Origin: Streptomyces noursei | GTDB lineage: Bacteria; Actinomycetota; Actinomycetes; Streptomycetales; Streptomycetaceae | DNA length: 64,000 nucleotides | Reading direction: 5' to 3' | Assembly (NCBI RefSeq): GCF_016917755.1 | Contig: NZ_CP070326.1 | Span: 5,270,001-5,334,000 of the forward strand | Shown here: positions 50,210 through 59,100 of the stretch, piece after piece | Numbering within the stretch: the first letter of the stretch is position 1 | How the letters are laid out: every line of letters starts with the position of its first letter | Notes under the pieces: model-generated | Told to the model about the DNA's origin: nothing | What the model saw: the letters and a program-made list of their open reading frames with translations, nothing else | The model's database searches: none | Program-made: the position numbers and the translations under genes

Positions 50210-51031
50210 ATGGCCGACGAGGACAGGCGGCGCGCCCTGGCGGAGTTCCTGCGCGCGCGCCGGGAACGGATCACCCCGCGGGAGGCGGGCATCCTGGCCG
50301 GGCCCCGGCGGCGGACCCCCGGGCTGCGGCGCGAAGAGGTAGCCCAGCTCTCCGGCGTCAGCGTCACCTGGTACACCTGGCTGGAACAGGCCCGGGACAT
50401 CGGCGTCAGCCGGCAGGTCCTGGCCAGCCTGGCGCGGGCCCTGATGCTCGGCCCGGTCGAGCGGCGCCATCTGTACGCACTGGCCGGCGAGTTGCCCCCG
50501 GAGCAGCCGGACCGCTCCGGCCCCGGGCCCGCCCTCCAGCGGCTGGTGGACGCACTGGACCCGCACCCGGCCTATCTGCTCGACGCCAACTGGGACCTGG
50601 TGGCCTGGAACCGCGCCGAGGCCGGGCTGATCGGCGATCCCGGCCGGCTGGCGCCCGACGAGCGGAACCTGCTCCGGGTGGTCTTCACCGACCCGGCGAT
50701 GCGGACGCTCCTGGTCGACTGGGAGGGGCAGGCGCGGGACCTCGTCGCCCAGTTCCGGGCGGACGCCGGCGAGCGGTTCGGCGATCCGCGGGCCGAACGG
50801 CTGATCCGGGAACTCTCCGCGTGCAGCCCGGAGTTCACCCGGTGGTGGCAGGCGCACCACCTCGCGGACTTCGGAAGCACCCGGCGGGAGTTCCGCCATC
50901 CGCGGGTCGGGGCGCTGACCTTCGACTATGTGAAGCTGGCGGCGCTGGAGGCGCCCGGGGTCAAGCTGTTCGTGTGCATGCCGCACGACGAGCCGACGCG
51001 GGAGAAGCTGCCCGCGCTGCGGGAGTGCTGA
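50210..51031 (+). CDS. XRE-family regulator with MmyB-like ligand domain, probable regulator of the MFS gene
   Basis: 273 residues from ATG 50210 after GGGGGAGGG. GLRREEVAQLSGVSVTWYTWLEQARDIGVSRQVLASLARAL, then WDLVAWNRAEAGLIGD and FTRWWQAHHLADFGSTRREFRHPRVGALTF. Divergent from the DHA2 transporter. Its last ~106 bases overlap the 3' end of the convergent methyltransferase frame. Confidence 0.9.
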   Translation: MADEDRRRALAEFLRARRERITPREAGILAGPRRRTPGLRREEVAQLSGVSVTWYTWLEQARDIGVSRQVLASLARALMLGPVERRHLYALAGELPPEQPDRSGPGPALQRLVDALDPHPAYLLDANWDLVAWNRAEAGLIGDPGRLAPDERNLLRVVFTDPAMRTLLVDWEGQARDLVAQFRADAGERFGDPRAERLIRELSACSPEFTRWWQAHHLADFGSTRREFRHPRVGALTFDYVKLAALEAPGVKLFVCMPHDEPTREKLPALREC

Positions 51032-52071
51032 CCCGACCGACCCCGACCGCCCCCGTCCGCCGGGTCGTCGGCGGGCCGCACGGCCACGGCCTTGAAGAAC
51101 GTGTAGTGGAAGCTGCCACCGGGCTCCGCGGAGCGCCGTAGGTCGGTGATGCCGCGGTCCCAGTCGGCGGGCGCGGTCAGCCCGGCGGCGAGGGCCTCGT
51201 CCCGGACGGATTCGACCATGGCGATGAAGGTGCGGCGGGTGAAGCCGGAGACGAGGCCGGGCCGGCTCGCGTCCGCGTAGACGGTACGGGGCCGGACGGC
51301 GACGTCCGCGAAACCGGCCCCGGTGAGCAGGGGGTGCAACTGCCGCCCGACCAGGGCGTTCCCGCCGGCCGCCGCCTGCAGGCGGACCTGGTGGTCGATC
51401 ACCCGGCGGGCGGCCGGGCTGTCCGGGTGGAAGACCACCGAGCCGTGGTCGCCCTCGATGGCGGTGAGGGTGCCGCCGGGGCGCAGTACGCGGCGCAGCC
51501 CGGTCAGCGCGCGGACGGGGTCGGGGAGGTGCTCCAGGACGAAGCAGAGGAAGACATGGTCGAAGGAGGCGTCGGAGAAGGGGAGTCGGTGCAGGTCGGC
51601 GTGGTGCCAGGTGACGTTGGCCGCCGCGTGCGGGGCGTGCGCGGCAAGCTGGGCGCGGGCCTGGTCGAGCGAGGCCGCGGAGCGGTCGAGGGCGGCGATG
51701 CGGGCGCCCGGACTGCCGTTGACCAGGTGCAGGGTCTGCGCGCCGACCCCACAGCCGACCTCCAGGACGGTGCTCCCGGCCGGGTAGGCGGTGCCGGCGT
51801 GGAGCAGCTGCGCCAGGGTGTCGGCCTGGTCGCCGAGGCGGCGCGCCTCCCGGTCGGAGTAGCCGTGGACGTAGGCGGGGGAGGGGAGTCGGGACGGGCG
51901 CGGGGACGGCGACGGGGATGCGGACGGATGCGGGGACGGCGACGGTGACGGTGACGCGTACGAGTACGGGGGTGGTGGCGTGTCCGGTGCCGAGGAGGCG
52001 GGGAAGTACGGGGATCCGGCGGGGAAGTCCGGGGATCCGGCGGGGGGTTGGGGCTGGTCAGGCGCGTTCAT
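50926..52071 (-). CDS. class I SAM-dependent methyltransferase with a Ser/Pro-repeat N-terminus
   Basis: 381 residues from ATG 52071. Residues ~1-65 are low-complexity Ser/Pro (runs of SPSPSP, phosphorylation-like). The Rossmann fold follows: SAM motif I VLEVGCGVGAQT, WHHADLHRLPFSDASFDHVFLCFVLEHL, and RVLRPGGTLTAIEGDHGS. The family usually starts near AYVHGYSDREARRL, so the N-terminal repeat is an addition, but no start codon lies closer. The C-terminal ~45 residues beyond FHYTFFKAVAVRP run over the end of the convergent XRE gene. Substrate unknown. Shares its start codon with the divergent MocR gene. Confidence 0.85.
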   Translation of the reverse strand: MNAPDQPQPPAGSPDFPAGSPYFPASSAPDTPPPPYSYASPSPSPSPHPSASPSPSPRPSRLPSPAYVHGYSDREARRLGDQADTLAQLLHAGTAYPAGSTVLEVGCGVGAQTLHLVNGSPGARIAALDRSAASLDQARAQLAAHAPHAAANVTWHHADLHRLPFSDASFDHVFLCFVLEHLPDPVRALTGLRRVLRPGGTLTAIEGDHGSVVFHPDSPAARRVIDHQVRLQAAAGGNALVGRQLHPLLTGAGFADVAVRPRTVYADASRPGLVSGFTRRTFIAMVESVRDEALAAGLTAPADWDRGITDLRRSAEPGGSFHYTFFKAVAVRPADDPADGGGRGRSGQHSRSAGSFSRVGSSCGMHTNSLTPGASSAASFT

Positions 52072-53704
52072 GGAGCAACCGTCGCCGGATAATGGTCCGG
52101 TGGACAGGTCCAAAGAGCATCCGGTTGAAGGGTCCATAACGTCGGGGTCCGCCACCGGTTCCGATTTCCTCCAGCTGAGGATCGCGGCAGCGCCGGCGGG
52201 GGGCCGGGCGGACTGGCTGGCCGGCGAGCTGCGGCGGGCGATCGCGGACGGCCGGCTGCCGGTCGGGAGCAGGCTGCCCGCGACCCGGGTGCTCGCCGCC
52301 GACCTGCGGGTCTCCCGCGGCCTGGTCACCGAGGCGTACCAACGGCTGCGCGAGGACGGCCAGGTGGCCGGGCGGGGCCGCGGCGGCACGGTGGTGGTCG
52401 CGGCACCCATGACGGCCGCCGCGGGGCCGTCGTCGGGCGCCGGGGCGACGCCGGAGCGGGAGGCGCCACGTCCGGGCCCCGCGGCCTTCGCCGCCCCACC
52501 CCGCAGCGACGTCTTCGACGCCCTGCGCGCGGCCCCCGCACGGATCGACCTCACGCCCGGCCTGCCCGACCTCGCCTCGTTCCCCCGCGCCGCCTGGCTG
52601 CGTGCCGAACGCGCGGTGCTCGCCGGCCTCCCGTCGGCGGCCCTCGGCTACGGCGACCCCCGGGGCACCCCCGAACTGCGCCGGGCGGTCGTCCACTGGC
52701 TGGCCCGCAACCGCGGCATCCGGGCCGACCCCGCCGACGTCCTGATCGTCTCCGGTACGGCACAGGCACTCGGCCTGATCACCCAGGTGCTGCTCCGCGA
52801 CGGCATCGACGCCCTCGCCGTGGAGGACCCCGGTTCGCTCGGCGCCCGCCAGCACCTCCAGTACTGGGGCGCGGCGACCCCGCCGGTCCCGGTGGACGAG
52901 GGCGGCGTCCGGGTCGATGCGCTGCGGGCGACCGGCGCGCGGGCCGCCCTGCTGACCCCGGCACACCAGTTCCCGACCGGCGTGGTGCTCGACGGGGCCC
53001 GCCGCCGCGACCTGCTCCGCTGGGCGAGCGACACCGGCGGCCTGATCGTCGAGGACGACTACGACGCCGAACACCGCTACGACCGCCCGCCGGCCCCCGC
53101 CCTGCACTCCCTCCTCGCCGACCATGTCTGCTACGCGGGCAGCGTCTCCAAACTGCTGGCCCCCGCCCTACGGGTCGGCTGGCTGCTGGCCCCGCCCCGC
53201 TACCGGGAGGCGCTGGTGGACGCCAAGCGGTTCGCCGACCTCGGCAACGCCGCGCTGCCGCAGCTGGTACTGGCCCGGTTGATGGAATCCGGCGAACTGG
53301 AGCGCCTGATCCGGCAGTTGCGACGCCGCCACCGGGCGCGTCGGGACGCCGTGATCGCCGCCGTCCGCCGCCACCTCCCGGCCGCGGCCGTACACGGCGC
53401 CGCGGCCGGCCTGCACCTGACGATCACCTTCCCGCCCGACGTCCCGCCCGACACCGAACTGGCCGCCGCCGCCCTCGCCCGCGGTGTCAAGGTCCATCCG
53501 CTGTTCTGGCACAGCCAGCGCCCCTACGGCCGACCGGGCCTGGTCCTCGGCTACGCGGCGCGCACACCGGGGGAGTTGGCGGAGGGCGTCGCCGTCCTGG
53601 GGGAGGCGACCCGGGCGGTCGGCGGCCGGGGCGGAGGGGGCGTCAACAGCGGCCGGGGCGGAGGGGGCGGCCGGGACGAGAGCGGTGGCCGGGGCGGGCC
53701 GTGA
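52070..53704 (+). CDS. MocR-family regulator (GntR HTH fused to class-I aminotransferase domain)
   Basis: 544 residues if it starts at ATG 52070; GTG 52100 gives 534. GntR helix-turn-helix at ~50-115 (LPVGSRLPATRVLAADLRVSRGLVTEAYQRLREDG). Aminotransferase-like domain from ~165: IDLTPGLPDLASFPR, GYGDPRGTPELRRAV, LIVEDDYDAEHRYD, and the PLP Lys in YAGSVSKLLAPALRVGW. PdxR/TauR-like proteins regulate divergent genes in response to PLP or amines. The sequence TGGTCCGGTGGACAGGTCCA (52093-52112) falls inside the proposed 5' coding region and near the divergent methyltransferase promoter; it looks like an operator, so a later start is possible but no good codon exists. The C-terminal ~30 residues are Gly-rich. 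Confidence 0.88.
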   Translation: MEQPSPDNGPVDRSKEHPVEGSITSGSATGSDFLQLRIAAAPAGGRADWLAGELRRAIADGRLPVGSRLPATRVLAADLRVSRGLVTEAYQRLREDGQVAGRGRGGTVVVAAPMTAAAGPSSGAGATPEREAPRPGPAAFAAPPRSDVFDALRAAPARIDLTPGLPDLASFPRAAWLRAERAVLAGLPSAALGYGDPRGTPELRRAVVHWLARNRGIRADPADVLIVSGTAQALGLITQVLLRDGIDALAVEDPGSLGARQHLQYWGAATPPVPVDEGGVRVDALRATGARAALLTPAHQFPTGVVLDGARRRDLLRWASDTGGLIVEDDYDAEHRYDRPPAPALHSLLADHVCYAGSVSKLLAPALRVGWLLAPPRYREALVDAKRFADLGNAALPQLVLARLMESGELERLIRQLRRRHRARRDAVIAAVRRHLPAAAVHGAAAGLHLTITFPPDVPPDTELAAAALARGVKVHPLFWHSQRPYGRPGLVLGYAARTPGELAEGVAVLGEATRAVGGRGGGGVNSGRGGGGGRDESGGRGGP

Positions 53705-53709
53705 AGCCC

Positions 53710-54171
53710 TCAACGGAACGGAATCGGCAGCCCCCGTTCCGCCTCCGGCCGCGCCCCGAAGATCCGCCGCTCCGCCTCCTCGATCCGGACGTCGTGGATC
53801 CCGGCCTCCCGCCTCCCCATCAGCCCGGACGCGTCGAACTCCCACAGCTCATTGCCGTAACTCCGCCACCACTGGCCTTCGGCGTCCCGGCTCTCGTACT
53901 GGAACCGCACCGCGATCCGGTTCCCCGCATACGACCAGAGCTCCTTGCGGAGCGCGTAATCCAGCTCCCGCTCCCACTTCCGGCGCAGGAACGCGACGAT
54001 CTCGGCGCGCCCGGCGAGGAAGGTGTCCCGGTTCCGCCAGACCGAGTCCTCGGTGTACGCGAGGGCCACCCGCTCGGGATCACGGGTGTTCCAGGCGTCC
54101 TCGGCGGCCTGGACCTTCTGCCGCGCACTCTCCTCGTCGAACGGGGGGAAGGGGGGCCGGGGTGCGGTCAT
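53710..54171 (-). CDS. nuclear transport factor 2-like (SnoaL-fold) protein, DUF1348-type
   Basis: 153 residues from ATG 54171. KVQAAEDAWNTRDPERVALAYTEDSVWRNRD, FLRRKWERELDYALRKELW and RFQYESRDAEGQWWRSYGNELWEFD are diagnostic. Small cone-shaped domain, function unknown. Divergent from a TetR regulator whose operators cover the shared gap; convergent with the MocR gene. Confidence 0.88.
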   Translation of the reverse strand: MTAPRPPFPPFDEESARQKVQAAEDAWNTRDPERVALAYTEDSVWRNRDTFLAGRAEIVAFLRRKWERELDYALRKELWSYAGNRIAVRFQYESRDAEGQWWRSYGNELWEFDASGLMGRREAGIHDVRIEEAERRIFGARPEAERGLPIPFR

Positions 54172-54188
54172 GGTGTGACTCCTGTCTG

Positions 54189-54252
54189 TGCGGGTGCGGG
54201 TGCGGGTGTGAGCACGAACGCAAACGCGAGCGTGAGCGTGAGCGTGAGTGCG
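54189..54252. repeat. short direct repeats (GCGGGT and GCGTGA) upstream of the DUF1348-type gene
   Basis: GCGGGT occurs in tandem three times near 54197-54215, and GAGCGT/GCGTGA in tandem near 54229-54252. Both are low-complexity, lying between the DUF1348-type start and the TetR operators. Confidence 0.5.
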
Positions 54253-54261
54253 ACAACGTGA

Positions 54262-54311
54262 AGAACGCTCGTTCTCCACCCGCTCGGCTAGTCTAGAGAA
54301 CGAACGTTCTC
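54262..54311. promoter_or_regulatory. two perfect TetR operators in a divergent promoter
   Basis: AGAACGCTCGTTCT (54262-54275, arms 6-2-6) and GAGAACGAACGTTCTC (54296-54311, arms 7-2-7) are perfect inverted repeats with the same core, AGAACG-N2-CGTTCT, with centres 35 bp apart. A -10-like TAGTCT (54289-54294) lies between them. Confidence 0.85.
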
Positions 54312-54328
54312 CACGGAAGGTGGCCCCT

Positions 54329-54961
54329 GTGACGGCCCATGGCAACGCCCCCGAGGGCGTCCCCGACGACGTACGGACGCGGATCCTCGACGCCGCGGAG
54401 CGGCTCTTCTACGAGCGCGGCATCCAGGCCGTCGGCATGGACGAGCTCCGCACCGCCGCCGGCGTGTCCCTCAAGCGCCTCTACGGCACCTTCCCCGCCA
54501 AGCACGACCTCGTCGAGGCGTACCTCCGCCGCCGCGACGCGCGCTGGCGGGCCGACCTGGCCGCCTACGTGGACGCGGCTACGGAGGCAGGTGGCGCCGT
54601 CGCGGCTCCTGCGGACCGCCTCCTCGCCGTCTTCGACTGGCTCGGCAGCTGGTTCGCCGCCCAGGACTTCCGCGGCTGCGCGTTCATCAACGCCTACGGC
54701 GAGCTCGGCGCCACTTCGGAGGGCGTCGCCCGCGTCACCCGCGACCACAAACAGGCTCTGCGCGCCTACCTCGCCGACCTCGCCCGCCCCTCGAACCACC
54801 CCGACCCGGCCGCCCTCGCCAGCCAGTTGGCGCTCCTGGTCGACGGCGCGATCACCGCCGCCGCCATATCCGGTGAACCGGCCTCCGCCCACACCGCCCG
54901 TACCGCCCGCACGGCGGCGGCGGCGCTCATCGGGGCGATCGCAACCACCCCCAATATTTGA
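54329..54961 (+). CDS. TetR-family repressor of the DUF1348-type gene
   Basis: 210 residues from GTG 54329 with GGAAGG eight bases upstream; the longer frame from 54248 would include the operators. Helix-turn-helix: RILDAAERLFYERGIQAVGMDELRTAAGVSLKRLYGTFPAKHDLVEAYL. Two identical-core operators lie directly upstream, also covering the divergent gene's promoter. Confidence 0.93.
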   Translation: MTAHGNAPEGVPDDVRTRILDAAERLFYERGIQAVGMDELRTAAGVSLKRLYGTFPAKHDLVEAYLRRRDARWRADLAAYVDAATEAGGAVAAPADRLLAVFDWLGSWFAAQDFRGCAFINAYGELGATSEGVARVTRDHKQALRAYLADLARPSNHPDPAALASQLALLVDGAITAAAISGEPASAHTARTARTAAAALIGAIATTPNI

Positions 54962-55091
54962 AAATAAAAAGAACTCCCGGCCGGTTTATTCGGACATCGC
55001 TCGGCGGTGTTGTCAGTGCCGTATGCCAAAGTTGACCCAGCAGTGAGTTGACGAGTCGATGAGTTGAACCGCGACGGGGGAGGGGCTCGCC

Positions 55092-55520
55092 ATGCCGTTG
55101 GCGGACGAGGTAGCGGCGTTCCATGAGGGGCGGCCGAATCCGGCCGCGCTGATCGGTGAATTCCGGCGCGCGGTCGTGATACTTCCGGTCGTCAACGACA
55201 GCTTTCTCTCCGGCGAGTTGGACGGTATCCGCTGGCTCTACGCATTCAGTGACGAGGATGCCCTGTCCCGTTTTGCGGCGACCCGCGAGAGTGAGCTGGG
55301 GACGGGCCGGCAGTACGTCACCGCGGTCGGCGCCAGGGTCCTCGACGTGGTGATTCCCGCCATCGAGGGGCCGGTGGGCGTGGCCCTGGATGCCGGGAGC
55401 GCGCAGGGCATGCTTTTCCCGCCGGTATCCGGAATCGTCCCGGATCGCGTCGCCGTGGACGCGAGCGAAGACATATCCACGGCCTCATCGGCCGGCACGT
55501 CGGGCACCACGAACGTCTAG
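55092..55520 (+). CDS. SseB-like domain protein, first gene of the toxin locus
   Basis: 142 residues from ATG 55092 with GGGGGAGGGG upstream. Contains RAVVILPVVNDSFLSGELDGIRWLYAFSDEDALSRFA and GPVGVALDAGSAQGMLFPP, matching the SseB N-terminal domain, which often sits beside type VII secretion or polymorphic-toxin genes in actinobacteria. The last ~20 residues are a disordered Ser/Thr tail. The next gene starts 13 bases later. Confidence 0.85.
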   Translation: MPLADEVAAFHEGRPNPAALIGEFRRAVVILPVVNDSFLSGELDGIRWLYAFSDEDALSRFAATRESELGTGRQYVTAVGARVLDVVIPAIEGPVGVALDAGSAQGMLFPPVSGIVPDRVAVDASEDISTASSAGTSGTTNV

Positions 55521-55533
55521 GGGGAGAACGTCC

Positions 55534-56148
55534 ATGGGGCTTATCGAGGGAAGCGGTTACAGCGCCGACCCCGAGGCTTTTGAACAGCTCACCAAGGGCA
55601 TAAAAGCCGCGACGAGCGAACTGAAGGAGCTGGGTTTTGATATCGAGGCCCAACTCGGCCGCGGTTTCGACAAGTTGTCCCTGGACGCCATGGAGTGCGG
55701 CGACGACGGATTGGCGTCGGTCTTCTCCTCGTTCTGCGACCGCTGGGGCTGGGGCGTCCACAACCTGATGCAGGACGCCAACAGCTTCTCCAAGAAACTG
55801 GGTATCACCGCCGGTCTCTATTACGAGCAGGAGCAGTACGCCTCCGACATCCTCAAGCAGGGTGCGAACGCCGCGTTCGGCGACCCGACCAAGACTGCGG
55901 AGCAACTGCACAACACGTCCTGGAGCAAGCTCAAGGACGACGCCATCGACGCGAACACGGACTTCGACTGGAACCCGAACTCGGCGGCCTCGCAGGAGTC
56001 GTTCCAGCGGACGAGCGACGCCGCGCAGCGGTTCGGACACGAGGTCACCTCGATTCCCGACCGCCTGAAGAACGGCGGCGAGGACCCGTCCGAGACCACG
56101 TCAAAGCTGGAGGGACCGGGGCGGACCCACGGGGGTAGCGACAAGTGA
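55534..56148 (+). CDS. WXG100-like partner protein of the RHS toxin
   Basis: 204 residues from ATG 55534. All-helical with conserved WGWGVHNLMQDANSFSKKLG and FEQLTKGIKAATSELKELGFD. Longer than a classic WXG100 (~100 residues), with a disordered C-terminal tail. The GTG start of the toxin gene overlaps its stop. Likely helps secretion of the toxin by a type VII-like route; the machinery is not in the window. Confidence 0.8.
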   Translation: MGLIEGSGYSADPEAFEQLTKGIKAATSELKELGFDIEAQLGRGFDKLSLDAMECGDDGLASVFSSFCDRWGWGVHNLMQDANSFSKKLGITAGLYYEQEQYASDILKQGANAAFGDPTKTAEQLHNTSWSKLKDDAIDANTDFDWNPNSAASQESFQRTSDAAQRFGHEVTSIPDRLKNGGEDPSETTSKLEGPGRTHGGSDK

Positions 56149-59100
56149 ACTGGTTGGGGGACGGCGTCAACAAGGTCGCCGAGGGGGTGGGCGAGTTCAC
56201 GGACGCCGTGGAGCGCGGTGCCGGTGAGGCCGTCGAGTTCGGCGCCGACAAGCTGGGCGACGGCCTGGAGGCGATCGGTGCGGACGGTGCCGCGGCGAAG
56301 GTCCGCTCGGGCGGGGACAAGCTCGCCGGCGCGCTGGGCGCCCATGTCGACGAGCGACAACTGGGCGAGACCGAGGACCCCAAGCAAATCGTCCACGGGG
56401 ACGTCGAGAAGCTCAACGAGACCGTCTCCCATCTGAAGGACTTCGCGGCGGCGTTCAACCGCGTCGCCGACGGCATGCGCAAGCTGGGCTCCGGCCGGGG
56501 CTGGAGCGGGCAGGCCGCGGACGCCTTCCGCGAGGCGTTCGAGATGCACCCCAAGCAGTGGATGTACGCCGCCGACGCCTGCGATGACGCGTACCAGGCG
56601 CTGAAGGCGTACGCGGAGACGATCTCCTGGGCGCAGGGCAAGGCGTCCGAGGCGATCGGGAAGTACCGCCAGGCACAGCAGGACCGCGAAAACGCCCTGC
56701 ACGCCTGGAAGTCGAAGGTCGACACGTATGTGGCGCAGGGAAACAGCTACAACGCCGCCGTCCAGCGCGGCGAGGACCCCGGCCCGCAGCCGACCCCGCC
56801 CGGCGACTTCGTGGACCCGGGCACCGAGGGCCGGGATGCCGCGCAGGACATGGTCAAGAACGCCCGCAGCCAGCGGGACGAGGCCGCCGAGCGGGCCCGC
56901 AACGCCATCCAGAGCGCCCTGGCGCACGCCCCCGACAAGCCGCAGTTCACCGACCTGGCGAGCGCGGGCCTGAAGGACGGCGCCAAGGCGTTCGCCATCG
57001 AGCACATGCACCTGGCCGGCGGCATCGCGAAGGCCGGCATCGAGACCCTGAACCTCGCGCGCACGGTCAACCCCCTCGACCCCTACAACGTCGCCCACCC
57101 CTTCCAGTACGCCTCGAACGTCTCCACCACCCTCCTCGGCCTGGGCCAGTCGGCCATGCATCCCGTGGAGATGGCCAAGGGCATGCTCGGCTCCGGCTGG
57201 GGCAGCGACCCGGTGGAGGCGTACGGCACGCTGCTCGGCAACATGGTCGGCGGCAAGGGGGCCGGTGGGCTGGCCAAGGGGGCATTGAAGGCGGGCGCGA
57301 AGGACGCCCTGGAGGGCGCCGCCCGTAACGCCGCCAAGGAAGGCGGCAAGCGAACGATTCGCGACCGTCTGCGTACGGGCTGGTGCAAGACGTTCGGCAG
57401 CGACCCCATCGACATGGCCACCGGCCGGATGATCCTGCCGCAGACCGACATCAGCCTGCCCGGCAGCCTCCCCCTCTCCTTCACCCGCACCTTCGAGTCG
57501 TCCTACCGCACCGGCCGCTGGTTCGGCCGGACGTGGATGTCCACCCTCGACCAGCGCCTGGAGATCGACGCCGAGGGCGTCATCCTCATAGGCGAGGAGG
57601 GCAACTTCCTCCTCTACCCGCACCCGGCCGTGGGCGTCCCCACCCTCCCCCTCGAAGGCGAGGGTGCCCCGCTCTCCCGCACCCCGGACGGCGACTACTT
57701 CCTCGTCGACCCGGCCACCGGAATCCGCCGCTACTTCACCACCCACACCGAGAACCTCGCCCTCCTCGACGAGATCTCCGACCGCCACGGCAACCACCAG
57801 ACCTTCGACTACACCGAGGACGGCACGCCCACCGCGATCACCCACAGCGCCGGCTACCGCCTCCTGCTGACCACCGAGAGGACCACCGACGGGACCACCT
57901 GCGGGACCACCTGCGGGACCACCGAGGGCGCCCGCATCACCGCCCTCCACCTGGCCGGCGCCGCCCCCGACGGCAGCGACCAACTCCTCGTCACCTACGG
58001 CTACGACGCCTTCGGCCACCTCACCACCGTCACCAGGCCCTCCTGCGACCGCCCCCTCCGCTTCACCTACGACGACGACGGCCGCATCACCTCCTGGACC
58101 GACACCAACGGCAGCAGCTACACCTACGCCTACGACGAGGCGGACCGCTGCACCTCACAGGGCGGTATCGCCGGCCACCTCCGCGCCCGCTACATCTGGG
58201 GCGACCCGGCCCCGGACACCGGCCTGCGCACCAACCGCTTCTTCAACTCCCAGGACCAGCTGACCACTTACCAGGTCAACGACCACCACCAGATCGTCGC
58301 CACCACCGACCCGACCGGCGCCACCACCCGCACCACCCGCGACACCAAGCACCGCATCCTCACCACCACCGACGCCCTGGGCCGCACCACCCGCTTCACC
58401 TACGACGACGAGGGCCGCCCGGTGGCGGTCACCCTCCCCGACGGCACCACCTCCACCACGACTTACGACGCCCACGGCGACCCCCGCACCGTCACCGGCC
58501 CGGACGGCACCACCTGGACACACACCTACGACGCCCGCAGCCTCCGCGTCGCCACCACCGACCCCGCCGGCGCCACCACCACCTACACCCACGACGCCCG
58601 AGGCAACCTCGCCTCCGTCACCGACGCCCTCGGCAACATCACCCGCATCACCTGCAACGCCGCCGGCCTCCCTCTCGCGGTCACCGACCCCCTGGGCCAC
58701 ACCACCCACTACACCCGCGACGCCTTCGGCCGCACCACCTCGGTCACGGATCCCCTGGGCGCCACCACCCACCTCCAGTGGACCGTCCAAGGCAAACTCG
58801 CCGCCCGCACCGATCCCACCGGCGCCACCGAGACGTGGACCTACGACGGCGAGGGCAACCGCCTCACCCACACCGACGCCGTAGGCCAGACGACCCACTT
58901 CTCCTACACCCACTTCGATCTCCTCTCCACCCGCACCGACCCCGACGGCGTCCGCTACGAGTTCGCCCACGACACCGAACTCCGCCTCACCCAGGTCACC
59001 AACCCCCAGGGCCTCACCTGGAACTACACCTACGACGGCGCCGGCCGCCTGATATCCGAATCCGACTTCGACGACCGCGTCCTGTCCTACGCCCACGACG

